From Diabrotica undecimpunctata (Eukaryota > Arthropoda > Insecta > Coleoptera > Chrysomelidae), in contig NC_092808.1 in the NCBI RefSeq assembly GCF_040954645.1, forward strand, positions 12,019,883 through 12,083,882: a DNA stretch of 64,000 nt, written 5' to 3'. Position numbers and translations under genes: made by a program. Below, one piece after another: positions 41,540 to 53,699 of the stretch (position 1 is the stretch's first letter; every line of letters begins with the position of its first letter). Under the pieces are notes generated by a model. The model saw only the letters and a program-made list of their open reading frames with translations, made no database searches and had not been told where the DNA came from.

Positions 41540-43084
41540 GCGGTCCTTTAAAATCGGTAATGTCTGTTCAACAACGCGTGTGTGATGCTCTAGTAATTAA
41601 CTAATGAAACCAAACTAAGAGGAGTATTACAAAATCGCAATAATGAACGGCCGAAAGAAGATCACCGAAAAACTCGCCTATCATTGAAAACGAAAGATAT
41701 TCCAGATGGAAAAAAAATTGAAATTCGTGATAACATTTATCGAATGCGAGCCAACAAGGAACATGTGACCTTAAATACAATTCTCTCGGAATTAAAAGAT
41801 AGAAAATTTGACGAAATTGGCAGAAGAAGTCTATTGCAAGTGATACATAATTTGTGTTTCAAATTTCAAAAGGAGGATAACAGAAAAGCCCTTTGTTAAA
41901 GAAGTTCTGTCGTTCATAAAAGAATTAACTTTCTAAGAAAATATTCTAAATTAAAAGAAGAAACGGAAAATTTTATATATTTAAACGAAACATGGATATT
42001 TTCTAGGGGTGCAAAAAGGAGAATATGGCAAGATGATAACGTAAAGTCTATCAAACATACTGATGGAGAAGGGAAGCGACACATAATTTTATATGCAGGA
42101 GGGAAATCGGGTTTTATAGAAGGTGTTGATTTAATATTTTCATCTAAATCAAAATCAAGTGACTATCACGATAATATGAACACAGAAATGTTTGTAAAAT
42201 GGTTACATGAAAAACTTCTCCCCGGTTTAAGTGAGCCCAGCGTAATTATTTTAGACAATGCACCTAACCATTCTGAAGTATTAAACAAAAGTCCAACGAA
42301 TTCTTGGACTGTTAATAAAATCAAAGAATGGTTGAAAAAGGAACATATACCATTTACACAACATATTTTAAAATCAGAATTATTACGCTTGGCAAATATC
42401 CACGCAAAACCAAAAACCTTTGTTGTGGATCAGATTATTGAAAGTTACGGTCATCAAGTTTTACGTCTGCCACCGTATCATTGCCAGTTTAATCCCATCG
42501 AATATATATGGGGAATAGCAAAACAATATTGTGACAACCATATTGGGCCTAACGGTTATAGCGATGACGCAGTTCGGGAAACTTGGCGAAAGGCACTTTC
42601 AATTGTGACTCCAGAAGTGTGGTGCAACTGTATATTCAAGTGCGAGAAACTAATAGAAGATTGGTGGACTCGTGAAAATAAAATAAACGAAATAAGTCCA
42701 ATCATAATAACAATTAATGGTGATGACAGTGATGATAATGACTGATTTTCATTTTTGTTGGCAAGTTAAATTTTTTTATTTTTCATTAGAAATTCTCTCC
42801 ATGGAACAGATATACATAGACCATATTTTCTGTGTGAAGTGTAATATAAAATTATTATTAGGTTTATATTAGCCACATTAGACTCCATTAATGAAGTAAT
42901 TCTCCTTATTATACTGTCAATTATATAAAAGATTTTCCATTATTATTTAATTAAAAAAAGTTATGGATTATTTTTCATTTCATTTGACCAGTTGATATTT
43001 CCCCAAAGAGCAGGTCATTAAAACTGGGTACTTACAATAAAATTTTTAATCCGAAACCCGCGTAAATATAGCGAACCGACTATA

Positions 43085-44083
43085 CTTACAACTCTTATAG
43101 TTTTAAGAATTGAAATATTCACTTTGTTTACATATAATAATTATTCTAATAAATTTAAATAATTTTTATATTTACTAAATATTTTGTTCTTCTCTAATGT
43201 CAATAAGAGTATATTGATTTTAAAAAAGAACAGCTTCGTACGTTTCTTCTTTTGACAGGACGTAGATACGTGCAGCCCTAATATTTTTCTCCAATCAGTG
43301 CTCAGCAAGGCAGAATTTCCGGGAAATCGAATAATGTTTTGACGTAGTGTGCACAGTTTCCCGACGACTTCAACTGGTATAAATTTCAATTCTCGCCTTA
43401 TTATTAGTATGGATGACAGCAAGAGTTACGGGACTCCAGCGGGATACGATGGGACTCCCGTGTTGACATCGGATTAATTAAGAACCAAGTTTGACGCCCT
43501 CTCTCGATTTAATATTCAATTAATTTCATAGCCTACTTTAATTAATCATATTTTCAGGCGGGGTCGTGGCTCTGTCGTAAAAAGTACATTTTTGGACCGA
43601 GTTGCGAAGTTTTTGTGTTGTTGCTACCCGATTTTGGGAGTTTTCGAGCTGTAACTTCAAGGGGAGTTAATTATAAAGTAGATGGAATAAAGAGTTTCCT
43701 TCAATCGACTGCGGAGTAGAACTGTATCAAAATTGTCTTTCAATAATAAATCGATCTGTATATAAATATTTTATCTTAACGAAAGCATGTACAATGTACA
43801 ATTTAGTTTATTATTAGATTTCGCATTAAAAGCCCCAAAAATCTAGAGGTCTTATCCTTATTATAGCGTATAAATGGTGCATATTAAAAAAACAAGAACT
43901 GTTAAAAACGAACTTTACTTTTTATTTATTTTTAAAGAGAATAAACAACTAATTAAAAAAAGTAAAAAGAAAAAATCTCAGTAGTTGGTAACCCTTAATA
44001 AGACAACCGGAACATATTTCACATTTTACTTTCGATGGATCTGATTTTTAGTGATTTTTATTACAATTTCTTGATATATGTAT
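43085..44083. other. AT-rich stretch without a recognised gene
   Basis: No recognised coding or repeat structure; short frames only. Confidence 0.45.
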
Positions 44084-44121
44084 ATGAAAGTAAAATATTG
44101 CATTTCATTTCAATCGGAACT

Positions 44122-44179
44122 CCACCATTGCTCTACACGTGTTTCGAGTTATTCAACTCATCATCAGGAGCACTTGTGG
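44122..44179 (-). ncRNA. Hammerhead ribozyme motif 1
   Basis: On the minus strand: stem I CCAC..GCTC pairs with GAGC..GTGG; core CTGATGA; stem II GAGTT-GAAT-AACTC; core GAAA; minimal stem III AC-ACGT-GT; cleavage triplet GTA, predicting a cut between plus-strand 44134 and 44133. All conserved core bases are present. Penelope-like elements are known to carry such ribozymes in their terminal repeats. Confidence 0.85.
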
Positions 44180-44480
44180 AAGTTCAACTGAAATGAAATG
44201 CAGTCTAGTATTTTGTTATTATAACCAAAATAACAGCCAGGTACGCTAGCAGCGACATCTATACGAAGTAACAAGAAGTCCAGAGACCTCTCTGATAGTA
44301 AATTAGGTAAACCGCAAATTCAAAGCCTCTTACTAGAGACTTTGAACGACGCTAGAAGTATCTTTTTACTTCAACATGCATCTACGATTAACCTTTGAAA
44401 ATTACTATCTTTTTCGCTCTTTACGTAGAGAAAGACGTTTAAATGAAAGTAAAACATTGCATTTCATTTCAATCGGAACT

Positions 44481-44538
44481 CCACCATTGCTCTACACGTG
44501 TTTCGAGTTATTCAACTCATCATCAGGAGCACTTGTGG
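44481..44538 (-). ncRNA. Hammerhead ribozyme motif 2
   Basis: Same motif 359 bp downstream with identical core, stems and GTA cleavage triplet. Two active copies could release a unit-length RNA of 359 nt. Confidence 0.85.
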
Positions 44539-44691
44539 AAGTTCAACTGAAATGAAATGCAGTGTAGTATTTTGTTATTATAACCAAAATAACAGCCAGG
44601 TACGCTAGCAGCGACATCTATACGAAGTAACAAGAAGTCCAGAGACCTCTCTGATAGTAAATTAGGTGAATCGTAGATGCATGCCTTTCAA

Positions 44692-44822
44692 AGGTGAATC
44701 GTAGATGCATGTTGAAGTAAAAAGATACTTCTAGCGTCGTTAAAAGTCTCTAGTAAGAGGCTTTGAATTTGCGGTTCACCTAATTTACTATCAGAGAGGT
44801 CTCTGGACTTCTTGTTACTTCG
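44692..44822 (+). repeat. Inverted partial terminal repeat
   Basis: Reverse complement of about 44270-44396 (AAGTAAAAAGATACTTCTAG, AGAGGTCTCTGGACTTCTTG). Lies between the tandem repeats and the TA tract and lacks the ribozyme part. Confidence 0.85.
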
Positions 44823-46447
<1,625 letters not shown>

Positions 46448-46994
46448 TTTATATATAAAACTTGTAAAATGTCATATTTAATTCTCCATATATCTGTTAC
46501 ATTTTTTCAGACATCTGTCAACGGTGAATAAATCTTCTTTTTTGTTACTAAACAAAAAAGAATGTTTAAACGAAATTTTACTTTTGGCAATATAATTGTC
46601 AAAAATAAAAATTTCATGTTGGCATTTATGACATTGAGGCTTATTTGTAATTGGTTGCTATTTTAACTTATTTATAAATTCAATTATTTTTGTATTAAAA
46701 AGAATGTTTTTAAAATTATAAAAATTTTTTAGAGAAGCATTTATTAGATTATTAGATATATTAGAAGACATTTTTATATTAATTATTTTTAAGATGTATT
46801 AGCAGCAATTTTTATTTAGTAAACTAATTTTTATTTGGTAAGTTAACAAAAATTGTTTTTTCTTTCTAGTTCAACCTTATAAGATATTTTGTCTTTTTTA
46901 GCTCTTGATAATAATTGTAAACACAATTGAAAGCTCGAGATTAAAAAAATAGTTAACCAATAGCCCTTTTATTGACTACAACCCTCCCAAAAAG

Positions 46995-46995
<1 letters not shown>
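46448..46995. other. AT-rich downstream region of the Penelope element
   Basis: No recognised coding sequence. Probably includes the 3' noncoding part, whose end I cannot fix. Confidence 0.4.

Positions 46996-47056
<61 letters not shown>
46996..47056. repeat. (TA)n microsatellite
   Basis: About 30 TA units. Confidence 0.96.
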
Positions 47057-47060
<4 letters not shown>

Positions 47061-47448
47061 ATGATATGTAAAATCGAGAAAAATATTGGGTTGTTTAAAA
47101 ATAGTTCAAAAACATTAAAATAATTCAGATAAGTAGGATACTATCCAACAAACATTTCTAAGAAGGAAAGTTATTAAATTCTTGGATTACCTGTACTAAA
47201 CAAAATGTAAGCTTTGCATAAATTATTTCTTTGTTATACTTGAGTGACCCGCATAATTTTAAGTGAAATCCAAAGACAATTGAACCACATTAATGCAGTG
47301 ATTAGAGACAAATAGAAGAGATTTTAGAAAGAGGTTTTTGTTAGTTTTAAGAATTATAGAAAATATTATTTGTAAATAAGTTTTAGGAAATTTTATAATT
47401 ATAGGTAAAAATTTGTTTGTTATCGAAATGAAAAAATGGGGGAATTGT

Positions 47449-48290
47449 GACGAGTTTTGATTGGCGGAGATTGAAAAAGGTGGGATAAGTATGTAGGAAA
47501 AAGTTTAGCGAGATTGAGGAGAGAGAACAGGGAATGAGTTGGTTTCCAAGTCTGTAAGACGAACAGTGATTGTTCTCTGGCGGTTCCTGAAATGTAGCAA
47601 GCAGTAGTGTTGAATGTTAGTGAGTTTTTGTGGAGTTAGTGTATCTGACAGAAGCTGAAGCAGCAAAATATTGTAAGTCATATTTCTCTACTTATATTCC
47701 AAGAGTCACTGTTCAGGCCAACGAGAGATTCAGTTTATCGTAAAGAGAAGATATTCCAAGAGTCAATTTTTCACTCGGGCCAACGAGAGATTCAGTTTAT
47801 CGAGAGGAGAAAGGCTATCATAATTTGAATGATTGTTGCTTTTGAAGGAGACCATTAAGGACGATATACTTGCAACAATCTGTTGTAAGATTGCTGATTA
47901 CATAGGGAGCGGTTGAGAGGAGATAATACAGTCTACAAGGAACAAGGATTTGGACCACTCATCATCAGAGAGAGATATTTTTGTTTTCTGCAGTTTTTTT
48001 TTCTTTTATTGATAACACAATTTTTACACGTAATTTAGAAAGGATATAAATATTTTGATTAGGAGAGTTAGAATAGTTTGGGATTTTGAGTTTTCAATGA
48101 ATATTGTTTGTACCATTAATTTTGATTGTTCACGTACGGAGAACAAAATTTTGAGAATCCTTATATGAGATTTGTTTATTGAAAACTTTTGAGTGTGAAT
48201 TATTTCATTATTTTTATTTCAATATATAGTGTTAGATCATATGTGTTTTTTATTATTCCGGTATTCTCTGGACCTTACCTTTCACATGTA
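47449..48290 (+). repeat. Possible LTR
   Basis: A purine tract (GAAATGAAAAAATGGGGGAA) is followed by TGTGACGAG, the usual look of a polypurine tract and LTR start. A TG...CA end could lie at TTTCACA near 48290. No coding sequence upstream and no second copy in the window support it. Confidence 0.3.
47694..47802. repeat. Two-unit imperfect tandem repeat
   Basis: ATATTCCAAGAGTCA followed by CCAACGAGAGATTCAGTTTA occurs at 47694-47740 and 47751-47802; the second unit has a few extra bases. Confidence 0.85.
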
Positions 48291-48439
48291 ATAGCATAGA
48301 TATTGAAGCACGAATTTAACCCTGAGATAAAAGAATTAAAAATTGTGATAGAGTCATAATCATATCATTTAAATAATTTTAATTAATCAAAAAAATTAAT
48401 TAGCTAATTATTGCTTGGCGCACCAAGACTTTAAATATC

Positions 48440-48443
<4 letters not shown>

Positions 48444-48508
<65 letters not shown>
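48444..48508. repeat. (TA)n microsatellite
   Basis: About 32 TA units directly upstream of a LINE fragment. Confidence 0.96.
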
Positions 48509-48511
<3 letters not shown>

Positions 48512-48544
48512 GATAGTTGATATCTCAACCCTATCTATCTACTT

Positions 48545-49200
48545 GGTTTATGACCAACCTTGTAGTCAGCGGTAAAATTCTGATTGAGAGCCATAGCATC
48601 GACCAAGTAATAGCTTACAAATATCTAGGGCATGAGATTCGCTTAGGCCGAGATAATCAGACAACTGAATACGAAGAAGGATAGGTCTCACATGGGCTGC
48701 CTTTGGTAGATTGAATACCATTTTCAAGTCTATTATCCCAGTTTGTTTAAAAAGAAAGGTTTTTAACCAGTGCGTTTTACCGGTTCTTACATATGGTGCA
48801 GAAACACTGACTCTGACAAAAAGAACAATAGATAAAATAAGAGTTACACAACGCGCTATGGAAAGATCAATATTAGGTATTACCATCAGAGATAAAGTAC
48901 CAAACCTAGAAATAAGCAGAAGAACAGGAGTCACAGATGCAGTTGAAAAAATAGCCATGGCTAAATGGGCTTGGGCCGGACATGTTGCCAGACTAACGGA
49001 TGATAGATGGACCAGAAAGATTCTGGAATGGCGACCAAGGCAAGAGGCATATCGAAGCAGAGGACGACCACCGACTAGATGGACGGATGATATCAAGGGC
49101 ATCACCACAAACTGGATGCAAGATAGAAATAGGTGGAAAATTTTACGGGAGGCCTACGTTCAGCAGTGGACAAATATACGCTAATTGATGATGATATATT
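48545..49200 (+). pseudogene. RTE-like LINE C-terminus (family gamma)
   Basis: AYKYLGHEIRLGRDNQTTE near 48610, then, after a stop, frame 48711-49184: LPVLTYGAETLTLTKRTI, ISRRTGVTDAVEKIAMAKW, AWAGHVARLTDDRWTRKIL, RSRGRPPTRWTDDI and WKILREAYVQQWTNIR. The order and motifs are the usual RTE-like RT C-terminal tail. The 3' end has a TGATGATGATA tail. 5' truncated upstream of the active site. Confidence 0.88.
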
Positions 49201-49369
49201 GTTTGGGAAAGCTAAGTACATTTTAATTTGTTATGCAAATTTATGAAAAAATAGTGATTTGTGTTTTTGAGTGGGTGGGAAAATTATTAACCTTGTCCAA
49301 TTAAATAAAAAAAAAACGCAAAAGTCATGCGCCAGAAAAGTTAAATCAAAATTTCTGTTATATTTTAGA

Positions 49370-51985
49370 ATTATGAATTCAAGAAGGGGATTATTAGAAC
49401 GTAAACTCCTTGCTGCCTTAGAAGAAGATTGGTCTGATGTTGATCTCGACTCTCATGATGATGATGACATTTTTATACCATCCCTATCTACTACTGTTTG
49501 CGGTAAGTCCGATGGAGATGTTATTGATAGCAGAATTGGGCAATTTCTTGGTGGAACTGATGAAACTGTATGTCAAGATCAAATACAAGATTTGATAAAC
49601 TGTGAAAATGCTGCCGAAATGTGGTCAAAACTGATTACAATACATGAACAAAAGTTATGGCACTATGGCAAAAGTTTTATGAATATAAAATACATGAGAA
49701 TGCAGAGCTTGCAGACCATATATCAACAATAGAGCTATTAGTTCGGCAGTTAAAAGATGTTAAAGAAACTATTACTAATAGTACTGTTTCTTTCAAAGTA
49801 AGTAATAGTTTACCTCCTAGATTTAATGCCTTTCGTACTGCCTAGGACTTTATAGCCAGTAATCAGCAAATTTTTGAAAATTTAGCAGCAATTTTGCTTA
49901 AAGAAGAAATTAGAATGAATATTAATGACTCAGACAAAATAAAGCAAAGAACATCAATAGAAATAGACATACTAACATACTCGTATATAGAACAAAACAG
50001 ACTAAAGTGGTATGGACATGTAAGAAGAACTAGCGACAGCAGATGAATAAAGAGAATAACCGAATGGAGCTCCATAGGAAAGAGGAAAAGTGGACACCCC
50101 GAAAATCCTGGAGGAACGAAGTAGACGACGCCATATAAGTAGGGGATGTACAAAGTAAAGTGAAAGCGTCTGGTAAAAAGAAAACAAATAAACAAGACTT
50201 AAAGAAAAATACCACTTGTAATTATTGTAAACGAAAAGGATATTGGCATAGAATGTAGTAAGAGGATACATGATTCCAAAATGAAAGATAAAAATAGTTC
50301 ATCAGGAAGTAATCTAGCTTACACATGTGACATTTCTTCAATGTACTCATCAATCTTCAGTGTAAATAAAAGTGAGTGAATATGTGACTCAAGAGCAAGC
50401 TTACAAATGACTGGTGAAAATTGTTGTTTTCAAAATTAGAATCTCTAGCTGAAACTATGTATGTTACAATAGCAAACAACAACAAGTTGATTTCTGCAGA
50501 AGATAAAGGTGTCATTGAAATACAGGCATTTGTCCAAGGTGAGTGGTATGATCGTACTATGGATGATGTCCTTTATGTTCCTGAACTAATCACAGCTTAT
50601 TTTCAGTGGGAGCTATGATAGATAAAAACTTTACCTTGTAACAAAAATGTGCTAAGGAGTCTGGGTGACTCTATCCAGTGTAGCAAAAGGGTGAACTCTA
50701 AAATGTACCTTGATACACCAACGAACTAATATGTTTAATAACGGAAGATGGAAGGGGTTAGATAGAAATAAATTATGTAAAAGAAATAAATAAAGGGTAA
50801 ATATGAATTTTAAAATATAGCAGAATTAAGTGTTGGCTAGCGACTATGCAGGAGAATGACCACTTGACACTCAAAGAAGGATTCGGCCAATTTGCATGCC
50901 CTACAGAGACCGTAAGATATAAGAACTAATGACAAGAAAACCACCAAGAAATAAACAGATGAAAGATAATAGTTGCTCTAATGAATGCTTGGGCGCCAGG
51001 AAGTTAAATGTTTTCTTCCGAGATATCTTGTATTGCTGAAATATGAAAGATAGGTACTAATTGAAATATTAAATTTTAACCACAACTTTAATAATTACCA
51101 AACTTAGGTACAGACTATTTTAAATGCTCATATACTATCCACCACATCTTATGTACAATTAACTTAGCTATATGTACGGAAAAATCCCTGAATATAATTA
51201 TAAAACAATTTACCCCTGATATACCCCTTAATTTCAAATCGTGACAAAAGTTATACCCAATAATAATGTATAAATAATCAGTCACAAAAAAAAGGTAAAC
51301 GATTATTTAAGTAACAGACTCGTTACAACCTATCACTTTCACAAAAACAGGTGTCAATTTCTAGAGAAAAATGGAAACATTTAATATGTTGGAGTAACCA
51401 AATAATTTAGTAGAAAATATGAGTGTTGACGACAAAGAAGATTTTTTCTGAGTCATGCCAGAATGGGAAGCAGTCAAGAACATCCCATAAAAGTCTTACA
51501 AGAAGCAGATCAGACAAACCAGGTGAAATGATTCACACAGATGTATGTTGACCAGTAAACATTTCCTCTCCAAGTGGATCAAAATATTTTGAGTTATTTA
51601 AAGATGTAGATTGTAGTTGGTTATTGCAGTGTTTATTTTCTAAAACAAATTAGACGTTCTCAACAAGTTTAAGGATTTTAAAATACTGATCGGAAATCAA
51701 ACTGGTAATAAGATTAAGATTTTAAGAAGTGACCAAGTGTCCATATACACCTCAACAAAATGGTCGCAGTGAACGGCAGTTAAGGACAATTGTAGAAAGT
51801 GCGAGGACTATGCTTATCAACAAAAATGTGTCACAAGAATTGTAGGCTGAAGCTGTAAACACTGCTGTATTATGTTCTCAATAGAACAGCTTATAATAAA
51901 TTTCACAATTCGATTCAAAACTTTTAACCCCCTGTATCGCATCAACTAAGCCCTTTAAGCGTTCATATTCCTATTTCAAAATTCA
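49370..51985 (+). pseudogene. Degenerate copia retrotransposon
   Basis: The gag start MNSRRGLLERKLL near 49374 has a UBN2-type region (QIQDLINCENAAEMWSKLI; then, shifted, LADHISTIELLVRQLKD and SLPPRFNAFRTA). After a LINE insertion come CNYCKRKGYWHRM (zinc knuckle, last Cys lost), the protease-like ICDSRASLQMTG (the usual form is DSGAS) and DVLYVPELI. Near 51470-51950 the integrase reads, across frames, GKQSRTSHKSLTRS, PGEMIHTDV, PSGSKYFELFKDV, YTPQQNGRSERQLRT and YVLNRTAYNKF. RT and RNase H are absent, and no LTRs were found. Confidence 0.8.
49935..50140 (+). mobile_element. Alpha LINE fragment inside copia gag
   Basis: About 205 bp matching 30590-30785 (KQRTSIETDILTYIEQKRLK, WYGHVRRTSDSRW). 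Both ends of the LINE are missing and I see no target duplication, so it may not have arrived by ordinary retrotransposition. Confidence 0.85.
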
Positions 51986-51989
51986 ATTA

Positions 51990-52720
51990 ACGACAGCCCT
52001 TCGGGGTAGAGCGTTATCGGTCGAATATACTCTATATATACACTGTTCAATAGACAGTAACATATTGAATAAATGTCTTGATTGGTAAAAGAAAGATAAC
52101 TTACTAGCTAATACTACTAAAAAATGCATTCACGAATTGAAATTTACGCGAGTTAAGCTCGTCGAGAAAACTATGAACATATAACGTCAAAACGTTATTT
52201 GATTTTCTCGTGGAAATGCAGTTTCTGATGACAGATTGTAAAGAAAATTCCTGTCGTTGCACACACTGGATGCAAATTTTCGCGTTTTGTGTCTATTCCT
52301 GGCTTCAACTTACATGAATAGAGAAATAACTTCTAGGCGAAATTTGCCAGAACGTTTTATATGAGCATATTAGGATTTTTTCCTATAAATTTATCGTTTT
52401 TTGGCACTATTTTATTAGTTTCTTTATAATTCGGTTTTATGTTTAACCAGGTCTACCTCTTCTATCAAGAATTATTCCTTAATGGTTTTGAGCATTAATT
52501 GGTGAATTTTTGAATCCAGCACAGCGTTATGAATGGCAATGCTGGAGTAAACTCCAAATTTTTGTAACTGTTGGTTATAATCTTTAATGGCACTTTTAAG
52601 GTCCAAAAAACGGTGTTTTTTGATTATTTTTTTGATTATCAAATCAATATCTTGGTGTAAAATGAGCAGAATATTTAATGAAAGTACATAAAAAAGCTTT
52701 AGTTTAAGCTGTACTACAGC
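51990..52720. other. Stretch without a recognised gene
   Basis: A minus-strand frame at 52472-52723 (83 codons) is unrecognised. Confidence 0.4.
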
Positions 52721-52721
52721 C

Positions 52722-52764
52722 ATTGATTATAAACCACCCACCACGTGGGTGGTTTATAATCAAT
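52722..52764. repeat. 20-bp perfect palindrome
   Basis: Arms ATTGATTATAAACCACCCAC and its exact complement, with spacer CAC. It lies 23 bp left of the fold-back element. Confidence 0.95.
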
Positions 52765-52787
52765 GCTATAGCGAAGACGCAAATTTT

Positions 52788-53137
52788 CGGGTCAATGTTT
52801 TTTAAATACATTCATTTTTTTCGAATCCTGAGAAAACTAATAAGTATTTTTGAAAAATTTAAACGCAGAATAAAAGATTACATTATTGCCGAGGGCTGAA
52901 AGTCCCTGAGGACTTCTATGTTTATTTTAATAAGTTACAGGGGTGAAAACGAAGAGAAAATTTAGTGTAATTTTTAATCTCAAATATTTCATCTAAAAAA
53001 ACTTTTTGTTTATTCTAAGGGTCTCTCGACCCTCGGTAATAATGTAGTCTTTCATTCTGCGTTTAAATTTTTCAAAAATACTTATTAGTTTTCTCAGGAT
53101 TCGAAAAAATTTAATGCATTTAAAAAGCATTGACCCG
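52788..53137. mobile_element. Fold-back element with about 108-bp arms
   Basis: The left arm 52788-52895 starts CGGGTCAATG and the right arm 53030-53137 is its inverted counterpart with about 90 percent identity (both contain TCGAATCCTGAGAAAACTAA and TTTAAACGCAGAAT). The loop of 134 bp is non-coding. This repeat type is familiar from several insect genomes, but I cannot name it. Confidence 0.88.
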
Positions 53138-53699
53138 AAATTTTTGAAATACCTTTTGTAAAAATTTTTTTTATGCAAAAAGCATTATATTGTAGCTCTT
53201 TTAATTACAAATCGAATAGACTTCCTAAGGATTGGTTATTTTCTTTTCGAGATATTTTAATTGTTATAAAAATTCTTAAATTTCTATACATTTTACAGGC
53301 CCAGAAATTTTTTTTAACGGAAATCTAACTTTAAACAGATTCTCTTGTTGGTAAATTATATTTTTATGTAGGAATAAAAATATTTACTCAGTTTTTCAAT
53401 TCCTTATTTATTGCTTTGGAGAAGAAGCGATTTTTGCGTTATAAACTAATTAAGCTACAACGCTCCCTATACAGTACACAGGTTTTGAACTTATTGACTC
53501 TTTATAGACTCGTTATGACTATAATTGAAGTCAAGACAAAGATTGTAGCATTTCGATTTGTATATGTCAAAACACCGAAAAATATTCTCAATCTTTTTGC
53601 GTCGCTGAGATTGATAATATAAACATTTTTAGTTTGTTTATATAACACAAATTGGTATTTTTTTGATCTTGATTTCGCTTAATATTTCGCGTCAAATAA
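53138..53699. other. AT-rich stretch without a recognised gene
   Basis: Nothing recognised on either strand. Confidence 0.45.

Larger units (their letters stand above)
36451..42745 (+). pseudogene. mariner-superfamily transposase gene interrupted by Pao
   Basis: It starts at ATG 36451 (MPRRVLDVDSLICSVHKYF, HTH domain). After 27 codons the Pao retrotransposon splits it. Coding resumes at 41545 (KSVMSVQQRVCDAL), shifts frame before 41684, and has RDNIYRMRANKEHVTLNTIL and RRSLLQVIHNLCFKF. A stop at 41897-41899 interrupts it. The DDE_3-like core follows: IYLNETWIFSRGAKR, with Asn (AAC, 41984-41986) where family members have the first catalytic Asp; VIILDNAPNHS (second Asp); PPYHCQFNPIEYIWGIAKQ (third, Glu). 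It ends acidic (GDDSDDND). The loss of the first Asp alone would inactivate it. Confidence 0.87.
36217..43082 (+). mobile_element. IS630-Tc1-mariner element (Sailor/DD82E-like), split by Pao
   Basis: Perfect 37-bp inverted ends: 36217-36253 and 43046-43082 (TAGTCGGTTCGC...GGTTTCGGATTAA), with TA duplications at 36215-36216 and 43083-43084. Without the Pao insert the element is about 1.85 kb. The transposase gene (36451-42745) is in the plus direction. Second-to-third acid spacing is 81 residues, close to the DD82E (Sailor) group; this assignment is inference. Confidence 0.88.
44084..44667 (-). mobile_element. Tandem Penelope-type terminal repeats (1.6 units)
   Basis: Unit 1 at 44084-44442 (359 bp) and partial unit 2 from 44443, nearly identical for 225 bp. 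Each contains a hammerhead ribozyme motif on the minus strand. Part of the same unit recurs in opposite orientation at 44692-44822, directly upstream of the Penelope RT. This matches the direct and inverted pLTR arrangements known for Penelope-like elements. Confidence 0.8.

Noticed and set aside
44084..44822. A CRISPR-like or satellite array
   Set aside because: Only two units, with hammerhead motifs and a Penelope gene next to them; this is a retroelement terminal repeat.
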